The position numbers and the translations under genes were made by a program. 64,000 nt of DNA from Aeromicrobium chenweiae (lineage in GTDB: Bacteria; Actinomycetota; Actinomycetes; Propionibacteriales; Nocardioidaceae). The DNA is taken from assembly GCF_003065605.1 (NCBI RefSeq), contig NZ_CP026952.1, positions 1,736,001-1,800,000 on the forward strand, given 5' to 3'. This document shows positions 25,747 to 34,334 of this stretch, piece after piece (within the stretch, counting starts at the first letter, position 1; each line of letters begins with the position of its first letter). The notes beneath the pieces were generated by a model that did no database searches, was not told the origin of the DNA, and saw nothing but the letters and a program-made list of their open reading frames with translations.

Positions 25747-26733
25747 ATGGAGCTGATCGACGGACACGGGCGGGTGGCCACCGATCTGCGCGTGTCCTTG
25801 ACCGACCGCTGCAACCTGCGATGCCAGTACTGCATGCCCGCCGAGGGACTGGACTGGCTGCCGACCGAGGAGACCCTCACCGACGACGAGCTGGTCCGGC
25901 TCATCACGATCGGCGTGGAGGTCCTGGGCATCCGTGACGTCCGTTTCACCGGTGGCGAGCCGCTGCTGCGCCGCAGCCTGCCGGCGATCATCGCCGCGAC
26001 GAAGGCGCTGCCGTCCAAGCCCCGTACCGCGATGACCTCCAACGGGCTGGGGCTCAAGCACACCGCAGGTGCGCTCGCCGCGGCGGGCCTGGACCGGGTC
26101 AACATCAGCCTCGACACGACCGATCCGGCGACCTTCGAGCGGATCACCCGGCGCAACCGCCTGCACGACGTGATCGCCGGTCTCGCCGCGGCCCGCGACG
26201 CCGGCCTGACGCCGGTCAAGGTCAACGCCGTGCTGCTGCGCGGCATCAACGACCGTGAGGCGCCCGACCTGCTCCGCTGGTGCATGCAGAACGACTACGA
26301 GCTGCGGTTCATCGAGCAGATGCCGCTCGACGCGCAGCACGGCTGGAACCGCGAGGCGATGGTCACGGCGGACGAGACCCTTGCGCTGCTGGGGGAGCAC
26401 TTCACCCTCACCGGCCTGGACGGACGCGGATCGGCCCCCGCGGAGAAGTTCCTGATCGACGACGGGCCGCACACGGTCGGCATCATCGGGTCGGTGACCC
26501 GTCCGTTCTGCGGCGACTGCAACCGCGTGCGCCTGACGGCGGACGGCCAGATCATGAACTGCCTGTTCGCCCGGGAGGAGTCCGACCTGCGGGCTGCGCT
26601 GCGCAGCGGCGCGTCGGACCTGGAGATCGCGCAGCGCTGGGCGGCGGCCATGATGACGAAGCTGCCCGGACACGGCATCGACGACCCCACGTTCCTGCAG
26701 TCGGACCGACCGATGTCAGCCATCGGCGGCTGA
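25747..26733 (+). CDS. moaA: GTP 3',8-cyclase MoaA (molybdenum cofactor biosynthesis)
   Basis: 328-residue radical-SAM enzyme performing the first step of molybdopterin synthesis. N-terminal cluster motif CNLRCQYCM (about residues 22-30), SAM motif FTGGEPLLR, C-terminal second-cluster motif FCGDCNRVRLTADGQIMNCLF and the C-terminal GG tail are present. TACGAT at 25735-25740 lies 6 bases before ATG 25747, consistent with a leaderless message; GTG 25744 is an alternative. No other moa gene is in the window. Confidence 0.95.
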   Translation: MELIDGHGRVATDLRVSLTDRCNLRCQYCMPAEGLDWLPTEETLTDDELVRLITIGVEVLGIRDVRFTGGEPLLRRSLPAIIAATKALPSKPRTAMTSNGLGLKHTAGALAAAGLDRVNISLDTTDPATFERITRRNRLHDVIAGLAAARDAGLTPVKVNAVLLRGINDREAPDLLRWCMQNDYELRFIEQMPLDAQHGWNREAMVTADETLALLGEHFTLTGLDGRGSAPAEKFLIDDGPHTVGIIGSVTRPFCGDCNRVRLTADGQIMNCLFAREESDLRAALRSGASDLEIAQRWAAAMMTKLPGHGIDDPTFLQSDRPMSAIGG

Positions 26734-26741
26734 CCGCGCCG

Positions 26742-26933
26742 CTACGCGAGCGGGACGGTCTCGCGGTAGAAGCCGCGGGCGTCCAGGAACGAGCGCAGCG
26801 ACTGCTCGTGGTCGGCGCACGCCAACCAGATCTTGCGCCGGTCGGGGGTGTGGAGCTTCGGGTTGTTCCAGACGATTTGGTGCTCGGCCTCGGCGGTGCA
26901 GCCCTTGGCGGAGCAGACGAGCGGCTCAGCCAC
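26742..26933 (-). CDS. Small putative zinc-binding protein
   Basis: 63 residues from GTG 26933. Spaced Cys/His residues (LVCSAKGCTAEAEHQIVWN ... IWLACADHEQSL) suggest one zinc site. Actinobacterial homologues are often labelled acetone carboxylase without basis. The start overlaps the end of the DUF3099 gene by 8 bp, so the two form an operon. Function unknown. Confidence 0.75.
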   Translation of the reverse strand: MAEPLVCSAKGCTAEAEHQIVWNNPKLHTPDRRKIWLACADHEQSLRSFLDARGFYRETVPLA

Positions 26934-27264
26934 GGTCGAGAGGGGTCGAGCGGGGGCCCTCGATCTGCTTGCCCGGCTCGGGGCCGAAGGGCGACGGCCC
27001 GTCGCCCTTCTTGCGGACGCCCGCATTCGCGAAGACGACCGCGACGTACGGCAGGAAGAGGGCGCCGGCGAACATGACCCAGCCGAAGGCGGCCCACGGC
27101 AGGGGCTGCATCACGAGCGCGACGCCGGCCACGAAGCACACCGTGCGCACGAGCATCGAGATGGCGTACCGCTTCTCGCGACGGACGCGATCGGCGGTCT
27201 GCGACTCCGCGGCAGACGTGATCGAGAAGACCTGCTGCTTGCGCGGTTCACGGGGTTCAGGCAC
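26926..27264 (-). CDS. DUF3099 domain-containing membrane protein
   Basis: 112 residues with the DUF3099 pattern: ITSAAESQTADRVRREKRY, then two TM helices (SMLVRTVCFVAGVALVMQPL and WVMFAGALFLPYVAVVFANAG) and a charged tail. Function unknown; common in actinobacteria. GTG start 27264 lies 6 bases after TAGAGT, compatible with a leaderless mRNA. Divergent from dodecin. Confidence 0.88.
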   Translation of the reverse strand: MPEPREPRKQQVFSITSAAESQTADRVRREKRYAISMLVRTVCFVAGVALVMQPLPWAAFGWVMFAGALFLPYVAVVFANAGVRKKGDGPSPFGPEPGKQIEGPRSTPLDRG

Positions 27265-27307
27265 CCTTCCACTCTACGTCGGGGACCTCAGGCTGCATGA
27301 TGGGCAC

Positions 27308-27523
27308 ATGACTGATCGCACATACCGCGTCACCGAGATTGTCGGCACCTCCCCGGAGGGCATCACCGAGGCCGTGGACAACGGCATCAAGCGCGCCGGA
27401 CAGACCCTGCGCCACCTCGACTGGTTCGAGGTCACGGGCATCCGTGGCCAGATCACCGACACCGACGTGTCCCACTACCAGGTGACGATGAAGCTCGGGT
27501 TCCGTCTCGAGGACGACGAGTAA
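27308..27523 (+). CDS. Dodecin (flavin-binding protein)
   Basis: 71-residue dodecin that assembles into a hollow dodecamer storing flavin or CoA. Signature KRAGQTLRHLDWFEVTGIRGQ with the flavin-stacking Trp, and C-terminal HYQVTMKLGFRLED. ATG 27308 is chosen because upstream codons are antisense to DUF3099; CATGAT 6 bases before it may be the -10 of a leaderless message. Confidence 0.93.
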   Translation: MTDRTYRVTEIVGTSPEGITEAVDNGIKRAGQTLRHLDWFEVTGIRGQITDTDVSHYQVTMKLGFRLEDDE

Positions 27524-27527
27524 CCCC

Positions 27528-28733
27528 TCAGTCCTTCGCGGCGAACGTGCGCAGCAGCGCGGCGGTCGCCGACAGCACCACCACGGCCCCGCCGTACGCG
27601 TACGTCGTCGCGGCGAGCCCGATGTGCGGTGCGGCGGTGCCGGCGATCACGGCCGGGATCCCGAACGCCAGGTAGCTGATCACGAACACCGACGCGAACA
27701 GCTCGCCTCGCTCGTGCGGGGCTGCGGTCGGCGTGATGGATCGCATGATGCCGAAGAAGGACGCGCCGAACCCCGAGCCGGCCACGACAGCGGCCGCGAC
27801 GAAGCTCCAGTAGGAGCCGGTGGCGAGGGCGCCCAGCGTCAGCGCCGTCCCCGTGGCGAGTGCCGTCGTGCCGAAGATCGTGACCTGCCGCGACGTGTGG
27901 TTCCGCGCCACGAAGCAGGTGAGCGAGCCGACGCCGGTCAGCACCGCCACGACCAGCCCCTGCTCGAGGTGCGTGGACCCGCCGAGCTCCTGGCTCACCA
28001 GGGCGGCCCCCAGGGAGAGGTAGAGGCCGCCGGTGGCCCAGCCGGCCAGGAGAGCCGGGGCGCTGCGCAGGAACGGTGCACGGGCCGCCTGCGGGATGCC
28101 CATGCGGGGCACGAACGACTGGGCCAGGCCCTCGGTGCGGGGGGACGTCTCGGGCATCAGCCAGACCGCCGCGGCGATGATCACGTACACCGTGGTGAGC
28201 CCGCCGAACACGACCGCCAGGGCCGAGGACGTGTGGTCGAGCAGCAGACCGGCTACCAGCGCGCCCGCCGCCAGGCCGCCGAGCGGGCTGACGCTGTTGA
28301 GGGTGGCTGCCGAGCCGGGGCGCGAAGCAGGCTCGAGGTCGACCACCGCTGCCGAGAGCGACGACATGAGCAGCCCGGCGGCCACACCCTGCACGACTCG
28401 CGCGATGAACAGCACGGTGACGGTGTCGGCGTGCCAGAACGCGACCATGCTCGCCGCCAGCACCACGAACCCCAGCGAGATCACGGGCCGGCGCCCGATG
28501 TGGTCCGACAACGACCCGGCGACGAGGAGAGCGATCAGCAGCGCGACGGCGTAGACCGCGAAGATCGCGGTCATGGTGGACGCCGAGAAGCCGAGGTCCT
28601 GCTGCAGGACCGGGTAGAACGGGGACGGTGCACTGGCACCGATCATCATCGCGATGACGGCGGAGATGGCCAGCGCGAAGCCGTAGGTGCGAAGAGAGGT
28701 GCGCCTGGGTGGGGCGTCGAGGGTCACGGTCAT
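27528..28733 (-). CDS. MFS transporter
   Basis: 401-residue twelve-helix drug/metabolite efflux protein. Signature loop GSLSDHIGRRPVISLG between helices 2 and 3 (about residues 70-85) and motif C-like GGLAAGALVAGLLL are present. ATG 28733 is preferred over the upstream start at 28802, which crosses the operators. Divergent from an ArsR-type regulator with two GTTC-N10-GAAC sites in between, so it is probably derepressed by that regulator's ligand. Cargo unknown. Confidence 0.9.
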   Translation of the reverse strand: MTVTLDAPPRRTSLRTYGFALAISAVIAMMIGASAPSPFYPVLQQDLGFSASTMTAIFAVYAVALLIALLVAGSLSDHIGRRPVISLGFVVLAASMVAFWHADTVTVLFIARVVQGVAAGLLMSSLSAAVVDLEPASRPGSAATLNSVSPLGGLAAGALVAGLLLDHTSSALAVVFGGLTTVYVIIAAAVWLMPETSPRTEGLAQSFVPRMGIPQAARAPFLRSAPALLAGWATGGLYLSLGAALVSQELGGSTHLEQGLVVAVLTGVGSLTCFVARNHTSRQVTIFGTTALATGTALTLGALATGSYWSFVAAAVVAGSGFGASFFGIMRSITPTAAPHERGELFASVFVISYLAFGIPAVIAGTAAPHIGLAATTYAYGGAVVVLSATAALLRTFAAKD

Positions 28734-28749
28734 GTCGGCTCGCAAGATA

Positions 28750-28814
28750 GTTCGAAAATTATGGAACCTAAGTGACTCTACCGGCTCGTCACCACTGTTC
28801 AAGTATTATGGAAC
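28750..28814. promoter_or_regulatory. Two operator-like repeats between MFS and ArsR-type genes
   Basis: GTTCGAAAATTATGGAAC (28750-28767) and GTTCAAGTATTATGGAAC (28797-28814) are 47 bp apart and share GTTC-N10-GAAC ends and the core ATTATGGAAC. The second contains TATTAT (28804-28809), a -10 placed 6 bases before ATG 28816. The first overlaps the MFS promoter side. This fits autoregulation plus control of the transporter. Confidence 0.65.
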
Positions 28815-28815
28815 C

Positions 28816-29133
28816 ATGACGACCGCCACACGGCTACCTCATCCGGCCATCGAGGATGTCTCATTGACAGACGTCCTCTTCGCCCTGAGCGATCCCGCCC
28901 GGCTGGAGATCGTCCGGCAGCTCGCCGACGGTCCCTTGGGGATGGCCGAGTGCGGAGCCACCAACCCCGACCTGCCGAAGTCCACCAAGTCGCACCTGAT
29001 GAAGGTCCTGCGCGAGGCCGGTGTGGTCCGCAACGAGCCGGACGGCCGTCGCCGCGTCGTGTCGCTGCGCCGCGACGAGCTGGACGCCGCGTTCCCCGGG
29101 CTGCTCGACTCGGTCCTGGGCGCGCGCAACTAG
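28816..29133 (+). CDS. ArsR-type winged-helix transcriptional regulator
   Basis: 105 residues with the HTH_20/ArsR fold (LFALSDPARLEIVRQLADG ... TKSHLMKVLREAGVVRN ... DGRRRVVSL). No metal-binding CxC motif in the recognition helix, so it likely senses a small organic molecule, consistent with the divergent MFS efflux gene. Its ATG follows an operator/-10 directly, suggesting a leaderless autorepressed mRNA. Overlaps the convergent serB gene by 4 bp. Confidence 0.88.
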   Translation: MTTATRLPHPAIEDVSLTDVLFALSDPARLEIVRQLADGPLGMAECGATNPDLPKSTKSHLMKVLREAGVVRNEPDGRRRVVSLRRDELDAAFPGLLDSVLGARN

Positions 29134-30341
29134 CTTCCGTCCGCGGCGTCGGCCGCCTCGACCTCCTCGCGGGTGATGCCGAGCAGGTAGATGATCGCGT
29201 CCAGGTACGGGACGTTCACCGCGGTCCTCGCCTGCTCCTGCACGAGCGGCTTGGCGTTGAAGGCGATGCCGAGGCCGGAGGCGGCGAGCATGTCCAGGTC
29301 GTTGGCGCCGTCGCCGATCGCGACGGTGTTCTTGACCGGGATGCGGGCCGCCGCCGCGAACGTCCGCAGGGCCTCGGCCTTGCCGGCCCGGTCGACGATC
29401 CGCCCGACGATGCGTCCGGTCAGCCGACCGTCGATGACCTCCAGCTCGTTGGCGGCGAAGTAGTCGATGTCGAGCTCGGCGGCGATCTTCTCGATGATCT
29501 GGGTGAATCCGCCGCTGACGAGCGCGAACCGGTAGCCCAGGCGCTTGAGCGTACGGATCATCGTGCGGGCGCCCGGGGCGTAGGTGAGCGTCTCGTAGAC
29601 CCGGTCGAGAGCCGACTCCTCCACCCCCTCCAGGAGCGCGACGCGCGCGACCAGCGACTCGGCGAAGTCGAGCTCGCCGCGCATCGCGGACTCGGTGATC
29701 CTCGCGACCTCGTCCTCGAAGCCGGCGTGGGCCGCGATCATCTCGATCACCTCGCCCTGGATCAGCGTCGAGTCGACGTCCATGACGACGAGGCGCTGCG
29801 CGTGACGCAGGATGCCGTTCTCCTGCACCGCGACGTCGACGCCCTGCTCGTACGCCACGGCGGCGAGGTCCGACTGCAGCTGGTCGGGGTCGGCTCCCGA
29901 CACCTCCATGCGGATCGCGGTGACGGGATAGCGGGCCATGCGGACGATGCGGTCGATGTTGCCGCCGTCGTCCTTGATGCGCCGGGAGATCGCGGCCATC
30001 GCGGCCGGACGCAGGGGAGCGCCCAGGACGACGACCTGCGCGCGGCCGACCCGTCGCGGTCGGTTGTCGCCCGTGCCGTGCTCGACGGTGACCTCGAGGC
30101 CGAACGCGGCGCCCACCGCGTCGACCGTCGACGCGAGGGCGTCCATGTCGTCGGGGACGGTCAGCAGGACGCTCAGGATCAGGCGTCCGCGGACGACGAG
30201 CTGCTCGACGTCGATCACCTCGACCCCGAAGGACTCGATGTCGGCGAACAGGCGTGTCGTGACGCCGCTCTGGTCGGGGCCCGTGAGGGTGACGAGGACG
30301 GTGGGCGCGGTGAAGTGCATCGTGGGCACGGGATCGGTCAT
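29130..30341 (-). CDS. serB: Phosphoserine phosphatase SerB with N-terminal ACT domains
   Basis: 403 residues; last step of serine synthesis. N-terminal tandem ACT-like region (VLVTLTGPDQSGVTTRLFADI and QVVVLGAPLRPAAMAAISRR), then the HAD phosphatase domain from about residue 185: motif I VVMDVDSTLIQGE, motif II LVSGGFTQI, motif III/IV AIGDGANDLDML. ATG 30341 gives MTDPVPTMHFTAPTVLVTLT; upstream codons to 30404 are spurious. Length and layout match mycobacterial SerB2. Confidence 0.94.
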   Translation of the reverse strand: MTDPVPTMHFTAPTVLVTLTGPDQSGVTTRLFADIESFGVEVIDVEQLVVRGRLILSVLLTVPDDMDALASTVDAVGAAFGLEVTVEHGTGDNRPRRVGRAQVVVLGAPLRPAAMAAISRRIKDDGGNIDRIVRMARYPVTAIRMEVSGADPDQLQSDLAAVAYEQGVDVAVQENGILRHAQRLVVMDVDSTLIQGEVIEMIAAHAGFEDEVARITESAMRGELDFAESLVARVALLEGVEESALDRVYETLTYAPGARTMIRTLKRLGYRFALVSGGFTQIIEKIAAELDIDYFAANELEVIDGRLTGRIVGRIVDRAGKAEALRTFAAAARIPVKNTVAIGDGANDLDMLAASGLGIAFNAKPLVQEQARTAVNVPYLDAIIYLLGITREEVEAADAADGS

Positions 30342-30421
30342 CGCACCCGAGGCTATCGCTGACGCCTGCGGGGCTCGCGATAGGTTGACACCACCGCCGC
30401 ACATGCCGACCAGGAGGTTTC

Positions 30422-31252
30422 ATGCCTGCAGCTTTCGAGCTCACCAACGTGAGTGTGGAGCGCTCGGGCAAGGCGTTGCTGGACGACGTGACCTGGACGG
30501 TCGCCGAGGGCGAGCGCTGGGTGGTGCTCGGCCCCAACGGCGCGGGCAAGACCACGCTGCTGCAGGTCATCGGCGCCACGATGCACCCGACGAGGGGCAC
30601 GGTCCGGATCCTGGGCGAGAAGCTCGGCGAGGTCGTCGTCTCCGAGCTCCGCACGCGCATCGGTCACACCAGCACCAAGGTCGCCGACCGCATCCCGCCT
30701 GCGGAGTCCGTCCAGGACGCCGTGCTGTCGGCCGCCCACGCGGTGAGCGGACGCTGGCAGGAGGAGTACGACGAGGAGGATCTCGCCCGCGCTCAGCAGA
30801 TGATGGGGGAGTGGGGCGTCTCCGCACTGGCCGGCCGGACGTTCGGCACCCTCTCGGAGGGTGAGCGCAAGCGCGTGCTGATCGCCCGCGCCCTGATGAC
30901 CGATCCCGAGCTGCTGCTGCTCGACGAGCCCGGTGCCGGTCTCGACCTCGGGGCGCGTGAGGACCTGCTGGCCAGCCTCGAGGTGCTGGCGCACGCGGAC
31001 GACTCACCCGTGCTGGTCATGGTGTCGCACCACGTGGAGGAGATCCCGGTCGGCTTCACGCACGTGCTGCTGATGCGCGACGGCAAGGTCGTCGCCCAGG
31101 GCCCGCTCGACACGACCTTGACCGCGGACAACCTCGGCACCACGTTCGGCCAGCGCATCCAGCTGGACCGCGAAGGTGGACGCTTCGCCGCGCGTCGGGC
31201 AGCATACGGACGGCGCGCCAACCGCAGTCCTGAGACAGGGGAGACCGCATGA
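30422..31252 (+). CDS. ABC transporter ATP-binding protein
   Basis: 276-residue stand-alone ATPase: Walker A GPNGAGKTTLLQ (about residues 39-50), signature LSEGERKRVLIARAL (Glu replaces the usual Gly at the second position, as in ModF/YlmA-like proteins), Walker B LLLLDEPGAGLDL, switch SHHVEEIP. An AGGAGG ribosome site precedes ATG 30422. No permease gene is adjacent; it overlaps the NfeD gene (ATGA), so it may serve a membrane-domain function with NfeD/SPFH or act alone. Confidence 0.9.
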   Translation: MPAAFELTNVSVERSGKALLDDVTWTVAEGERWVVLGPNGAGKTTLLQVIGATMHPTRGTVRILGEKLGEVVVSELRTRIGHTSTKVADRIPPAESVQDAVLSAAHAVSGRWQEEYDEEDLARAQQMMGEWGVSALAGRTFGTLSEGERKRVLIARALMTDPELLLLDEPGAGLDLGAREDLLASLEVLAHADDSPVLVMVSHHVEEIPVGFTHVLLMRDGKVVAQGPLDTTLTADNLGTTFGQRIQLDREGGRFAARRAAYGRRANRSPETGETA

Positions 31253-31698
31253 TCGACTGGATCCAGGAGCACGCCTGGGCGAGCTGGCTCGGGCTGGCGG
31301 TGGTCCTCGCGCTCATCGAGCTCGCGAGCCTCGACCTCGTCCTGCTGATGTTCGCGATGGGTGCGCTGGCCGCCGCCATCACCGCCGGACTGGGCGGCCC
31401 GGCCTGGCTCGCGATCGTGCTGTTCGCGGTCGTGTCGGTCCTGCTGCTGTTCGTCGTCCGCCCGCCGGTGGTCGAGAGGCTGCACGCGGGCCCGACCCTG
31501 AGGACCGGTCACGAGGCCCTGGTCGGGGCGTCGGGCATCGTCGTCGAGCCGGTCACCCGGCTGGACGGTCGCATCCAGGTGCGCGGCGAGCTGTGGTCGG
31601 CCCGCGCGGTCGACGACGTCGTGTACGACACCGGCCGAGAAGTTCTTGTCACCCAGATCGACGGCGCCACCGCCGTCGTCACCTCCAAGGAGATCTGA
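31249..31698 (+). CDS. NfeD-like membrane protein
   Basis: 149 residues: TM helices (SWLGLAVVLALIELASLDLVLLMFAMG, ALAAAITAGLGGPAWLAIVLFAVVSVLLLFVV) followed by an OB-fold domain (GIVVEPVTRLDGRIQVRGELWSARA). NfeD proteins pair with SPFH proteins in membrane microdomains, and the next gene (TGATG overlap) is such a partner. Confidence 0.9.
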   Translation: MIDWIQEHAWASWLGLAVVLALIELASLDLVLLMFAMGALAAAITAGLGGPAWLAIVLFAVVSVLLLFVVRPPVVERLHAGPTLRTGHEALVGASGIVVEPVTRLDGRIQVRGELWSARAVDDVVYDTGREVLVTQIDGATAVVTSKEI

Positions 31699-32804
31699 TG
31701 TCCGCAGCACTCATCGTGCTCATCCTCATCGCCGTCCTGGCGATCGTGGTCGTCTCCATGACGGTCAAGATCGTGCCCCAGGCGCGATCGGGAATCGTCG
31801 AGCGATTCGGCAAGTACCGCACGACCCTGTCCGCCGGCCTGAACATCGTCGTGCCGTTCATCGACAAGGTGCGGTACGTCATCGACCTGCGCGAGCAGGT
31901 GGTCTCGTTCCCGCCGCAGCCGGTCATCACCGAGGACAACCTGGTGGTCTCGATCGACACGGTCATCTACTTCCAGGTCACCGACCCGGTCGCCGCGACG
32001 TACGAGATCGCCAACTACATCCAGGCGATCGAGCAGCTCACCATGACGACGCTGCGCAACATCACCGGTGGCATGACGCTCGAGCACGCGCTGACCAGCC
32101 GCGACCAGATCAACTCGGGCCTGCGCGGCGAGCTGGACTCCGCGACCGGCAAGTGGGGCATCCGCGTCAACCGTGTCGAGCTCAAGGGCATCGATCCGCC
32201 GCCGTCGATCATCGACGCGATGGAGCAGCAGATGCGCGCCGAGCGCAACAAGCGTGCCGCGATCCTCACCGCCGAGGGCGAGCGCCAGTCGGCGATCCTC
32301 ACGGCCGAGGGCGACAAGCAGTCGGCCATCCTGACGGCCGAGGGCCAGCGCCAGGCGCAGATCCTCACCGCCCAGGCCGACCGCCAGGCCCAGATCCTGC
32401 GCGCGCAGGGCGAGGCGCAGGCCATCCAGACGGTCTTCCAGGCCATCCACGACGGCAACCCGGACCAGAAGCTGCTGTCGTACCAGTACCTGCAGATGCT
32501 GCCGAAGATCGCCGAGGGCGACAACGCCACGACGTGGATCATCCCGGCCGAGCTCACCAAGGCGCTCGGGACGCTCGGCGGCACGGTCGGCAAGATCCCG
32601 GTCGACGGCGGGGGCAGCAAGACCCGTATCGACTTCGATGCGCCCATCGAGGACGACGGTGCCGCCGACACGTCGGCGACCAACGAGGCCGTCCAGGAGG
32701 CTCTCGACGCCGCCAAGGCCGCCGAGAACCCGGCCACCAGCGCCGCGGACGTGCCGTCCCAGGAGGAGCCCCCGCCGCCGCCTCCCGGGGCTCCGCAGGG
32801 CTGA
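31698..32804 (+). CDS. SPFH domain-containing protein (slipin/paraslipin-like)
   Basis: 368 residues: one N-terminal membrane helix (ALIVLILIAVLAIVVVSMTV), the SPFH/band-7 domain (residues about 25-200, with RSGIVERFGKY and VIDLREQVVSFPPQPVITEDN), then an Ala/Gln-rich repeat region with AILTAEGERQS-, AILTAEGDKQS- and AILTAEGQRQA-type heptads predicting a coiled coil, and a Pro-rich tail (EEPPPPPPGAPQG). Works with NfeD in flotillin-like assemblies. Start ATG 31698 overlaps the NfeD stop. Confidence 0.92.
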   Translation: MSAALIVLILIAVLAIVVVSMTVKIVPQARSGIVERFGKYRTTLSAGLNIVVPFIDKVRYVIDLREQVVSFPPQPVITEDNLVVSIDTVIYFQVTDPVAATYEIANYIQAIEQLTMTTLRNITGGMTLEHALTSRDQINSGLRGELDSATGKWGIRVNRVELKGIDPPPSIIDAMEQQMRAERNKRAAILTAEGERQSAILTAEGDKQSAILTAEGQRQAQILTAQADRQAQILRAQGEAQAIQTVFQAIHDGNPDQKLLSYQYLQMLPKIAEGDNATTWIIPAELTKALGTLGGTVGKIPVDGGGSKTRIDFDAPIEDDGAADTSATNEAVQEALDAAKAAENPATSAADVPSQEEPPPPPPGAPQG

Positions 32805-32897
32805 ATCTCTCCTCGGGCGAGGCGTCCTGGGGCAATCGCGCGGATACTGGATCAGTGACCGTGTGCAACCAGGACCCTCGCCCGACGGGGAGCCGTC

Positions 32898-33713
32898 ATG
32901 ACGTCTGAGTCGAACGGCGACCGGTCGACCAACGGGCTGCTGCTCGGGCTGAGCGCCGTCCTGGTCGTCGCCGCCGCGCTGATCGCGGTCTCCGCGCTCA
33001 CGACCGGGTCGTCGTCCCCGGAGCCGCCGGCGCAGCGGGCGGCCCCGCAGGCGCCGTCACCGACTCCGACGCCGACGCCCACGACCACGATGGCGCCGGT
33101 GAAGCCGTCGAACGAGCCGGTGAGGGCCGAACCCGCCCCTGTCCGCACGCGCTCGGGCGTCGCGGACGTCTGGGTCGAGCGGACCTCGGCACGAACCGGG
33201 ATCGGACCCGTCGCGCTCGAGGCGTACGGCGCCGCGTCGCTGCGCCTCGCCCAGGAGCAGCCGGCGTGCCGGCTCGGGTGGACGACCCTGGCGGGCATCG
33301 GCAGGGTGGAGTCAGGCCACGGCACCAGCCACGGCTCACGCCTGCGGACCGACGGCACGACCTCGCGCCGGATCCTCGGCCCAGCGCTCGACGGCACCGC
33401 GGGGACCGCGCGCATCCCGTCCGACGAGGACTCCGCGCGCCAGCACGGTGACGAGCAGTGGGACCGCGCGATGGGCCCCATGCAGTTCATCCCCTCCACG
33501 TGGGCCACGTGGCGCTCGGACGGCAACGGGGACGGCGCGGCGGACCCGCACAACGTGTACGACGCCGCGTACGCGGCCGGCCGGTACCTCTGTTCGTCAG
33601 GTGCGGACCTGACGACCGGCACCGGCTGGACGCGGGCGGTGTTCTCCTACAACCACTCCGAGGCGTACGTCCTCAGCGTCCTGGCCGGGGCGAACCGCTA
33701 CGCCGGCAGCTGA
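32898..33713 (+). CDS. Lytic transglycosylase-like secreted protein
   Basis: 271 residues: N-terminal signal-anchor (LLLGLSAVLVVAAALIAVSAL), a Pro/Thr-rich wall-spanning linker (PSPTPTPTPTTT), then a MltB/SLT_2-like catalytic domain with the likely catalytic Glu in GIGRVESGHGTSHG and the conserved blocks AMGPMQFIPSTWATW and DAAYAAGRYLC. Cleaves peptidoglycan outside the membrane. Followed by a large hairpin before the convergent PEBP gene. Confidence 0.9.
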   Translation: MTSESNGDRSTNGLLLGLSAVLVVAAALIAVSALTTGSSSPEPPAQRAAPQAPSPTPTPTPTTTMAPVKPSNEPVRAEPAPVRTRSGVADVWVERTSARTGIGPVALEAYGAASLRLAQEQPACRLGWTTLAGIGRVESGHGTSHGSRLRTDGTTSRRILGPALDGTAGTARIPSDEDSARQHGDEQWDRAMGPMQFIPSTWATWRSDGNGDGAADPHNVYDAAYAAGRYLCSSGADLTTGTGWTRAVFSYNHSEAYVLSVLAGANRYAGS

Positions 33714-33727
33714 CCCGCCCCCGCCCC

Positions 33728-33785
33728 GATTTGCGGGTTCCTGCACCGTTTCTCGCGGTGAAAAGCGTGCAGGAGCCCGCAAATC
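33728..33785. terminator. Large imperfect hairpin between convergent genes
   Basis: Arms GATTTGCGGGTTCCTGCAC (33728-33746) and GTGCAGGAGCCCGCAAATC (33767-33785) pair over 19 bases with two mismatches; the loop has a further ACCG/CGGT pairing. It lies between the stops at 33713 and 33789, so a bidirectional terminator is likely. Confidence 0.7.
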
Positions 33786-33788
33786 TGG

Positions 33789-34316
33789 TCAGTGGGCGTA
33801 GGTGCCGTGGATGATGGCCCGGCCGAGGGTCTTGAACGCGAGGTTGAAGCCGACCACTGCCGGCGACACCGATGCGTCCACGCCGAGCGTCTCCTCGCCC
33901 ACCGCGTGGACCACGAAGAAGTACCGGTGCACCTGGTCGCCCTCCGGCGGGGCCGCACCGGTGAACGCCAGCCCGCCGCCGTCGTTGCGCACGTGGAACG
34001 CACCGCCCGGCAGGGTGTCGTCCGAGGCGCCCGCACCCACGGCCAGCTCGGTCACGTCGGCCGGGATGTCGACCGCGACCCAGTGCCAGAAGCCGGACAC
34101 CGTCGGGGCGTCGGGGTCGAAGCACGTGACGACGTACGACTTCGTGCCCTCGGGGGCGCCGCTCCACGACAGCCGCGGCGACGTGTCACCGCCGGAGGCG
34201 ACCTGGTCGTCCTTCAGAGGCTTGCCGTCCGAGACGTCGTCGCTCGTCACGGTGAACGAGGCGACGGCGGGCAGCAGCGGGTACGGATCGGGTGTGACGG
34301 GGCGTTCGAGACTCAT
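33789..34316 (-). CDS. YbhB/YbcL-family PEBP-like protein
   Basis: 175-residue phosphatidylethanolamine-binding-protein homologue (Raf-kinase-inhibitor-like label). Conserved segments are [39 protein letters not shown] and [11 protein letters not shown]. Cytosolic; ligand unknown in bacteria. ATG 34316 lies 7 bases after TAGCCT read on this strand, which overlaps the -10 of the divergent methyltransferase gene. Confidence 0.92.
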   Translation of the reverse strand: MSLERPVTPDPYPLLPAVASFTVTSDDVSDGKPLKDDQVASGGDTSPRLSWSGAPEGTKSYVVTCFDPDAPTVSGFWHWVAVDIPADVTELAVGAGASDDTLPGGAFHVRNDGGGLAFTGAAPPEGDQVHRYFFVVHAVGEETLGVDASVSPAVVGFNLAFKTLGRAIIHGTYAH

Positions 34317-34322
34317 GGTCGC

Positions 34323-34329
34323 TAGGCTA
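34323..34329. promoter_or_regulatory. Symmetric -10 element TAGGCTA for two divergent leaderless genes
   Basis: Plus strand TAGGCT (34323-34328) is 6 bases before GTG 34335; minus strand TAGCCT (34329-34324) is 7 bases before ATG 34316. Only 18 bases separate the two start codons, so both promoters must share this element. Confidence 0.6.
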
Positions 34330-34334
34330 ACGCG

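Noticed and set aside
28950..30362. Plus-strand 470-codon frame
   Set aside because: Antisense to serB, whose HAD motifs are complete.
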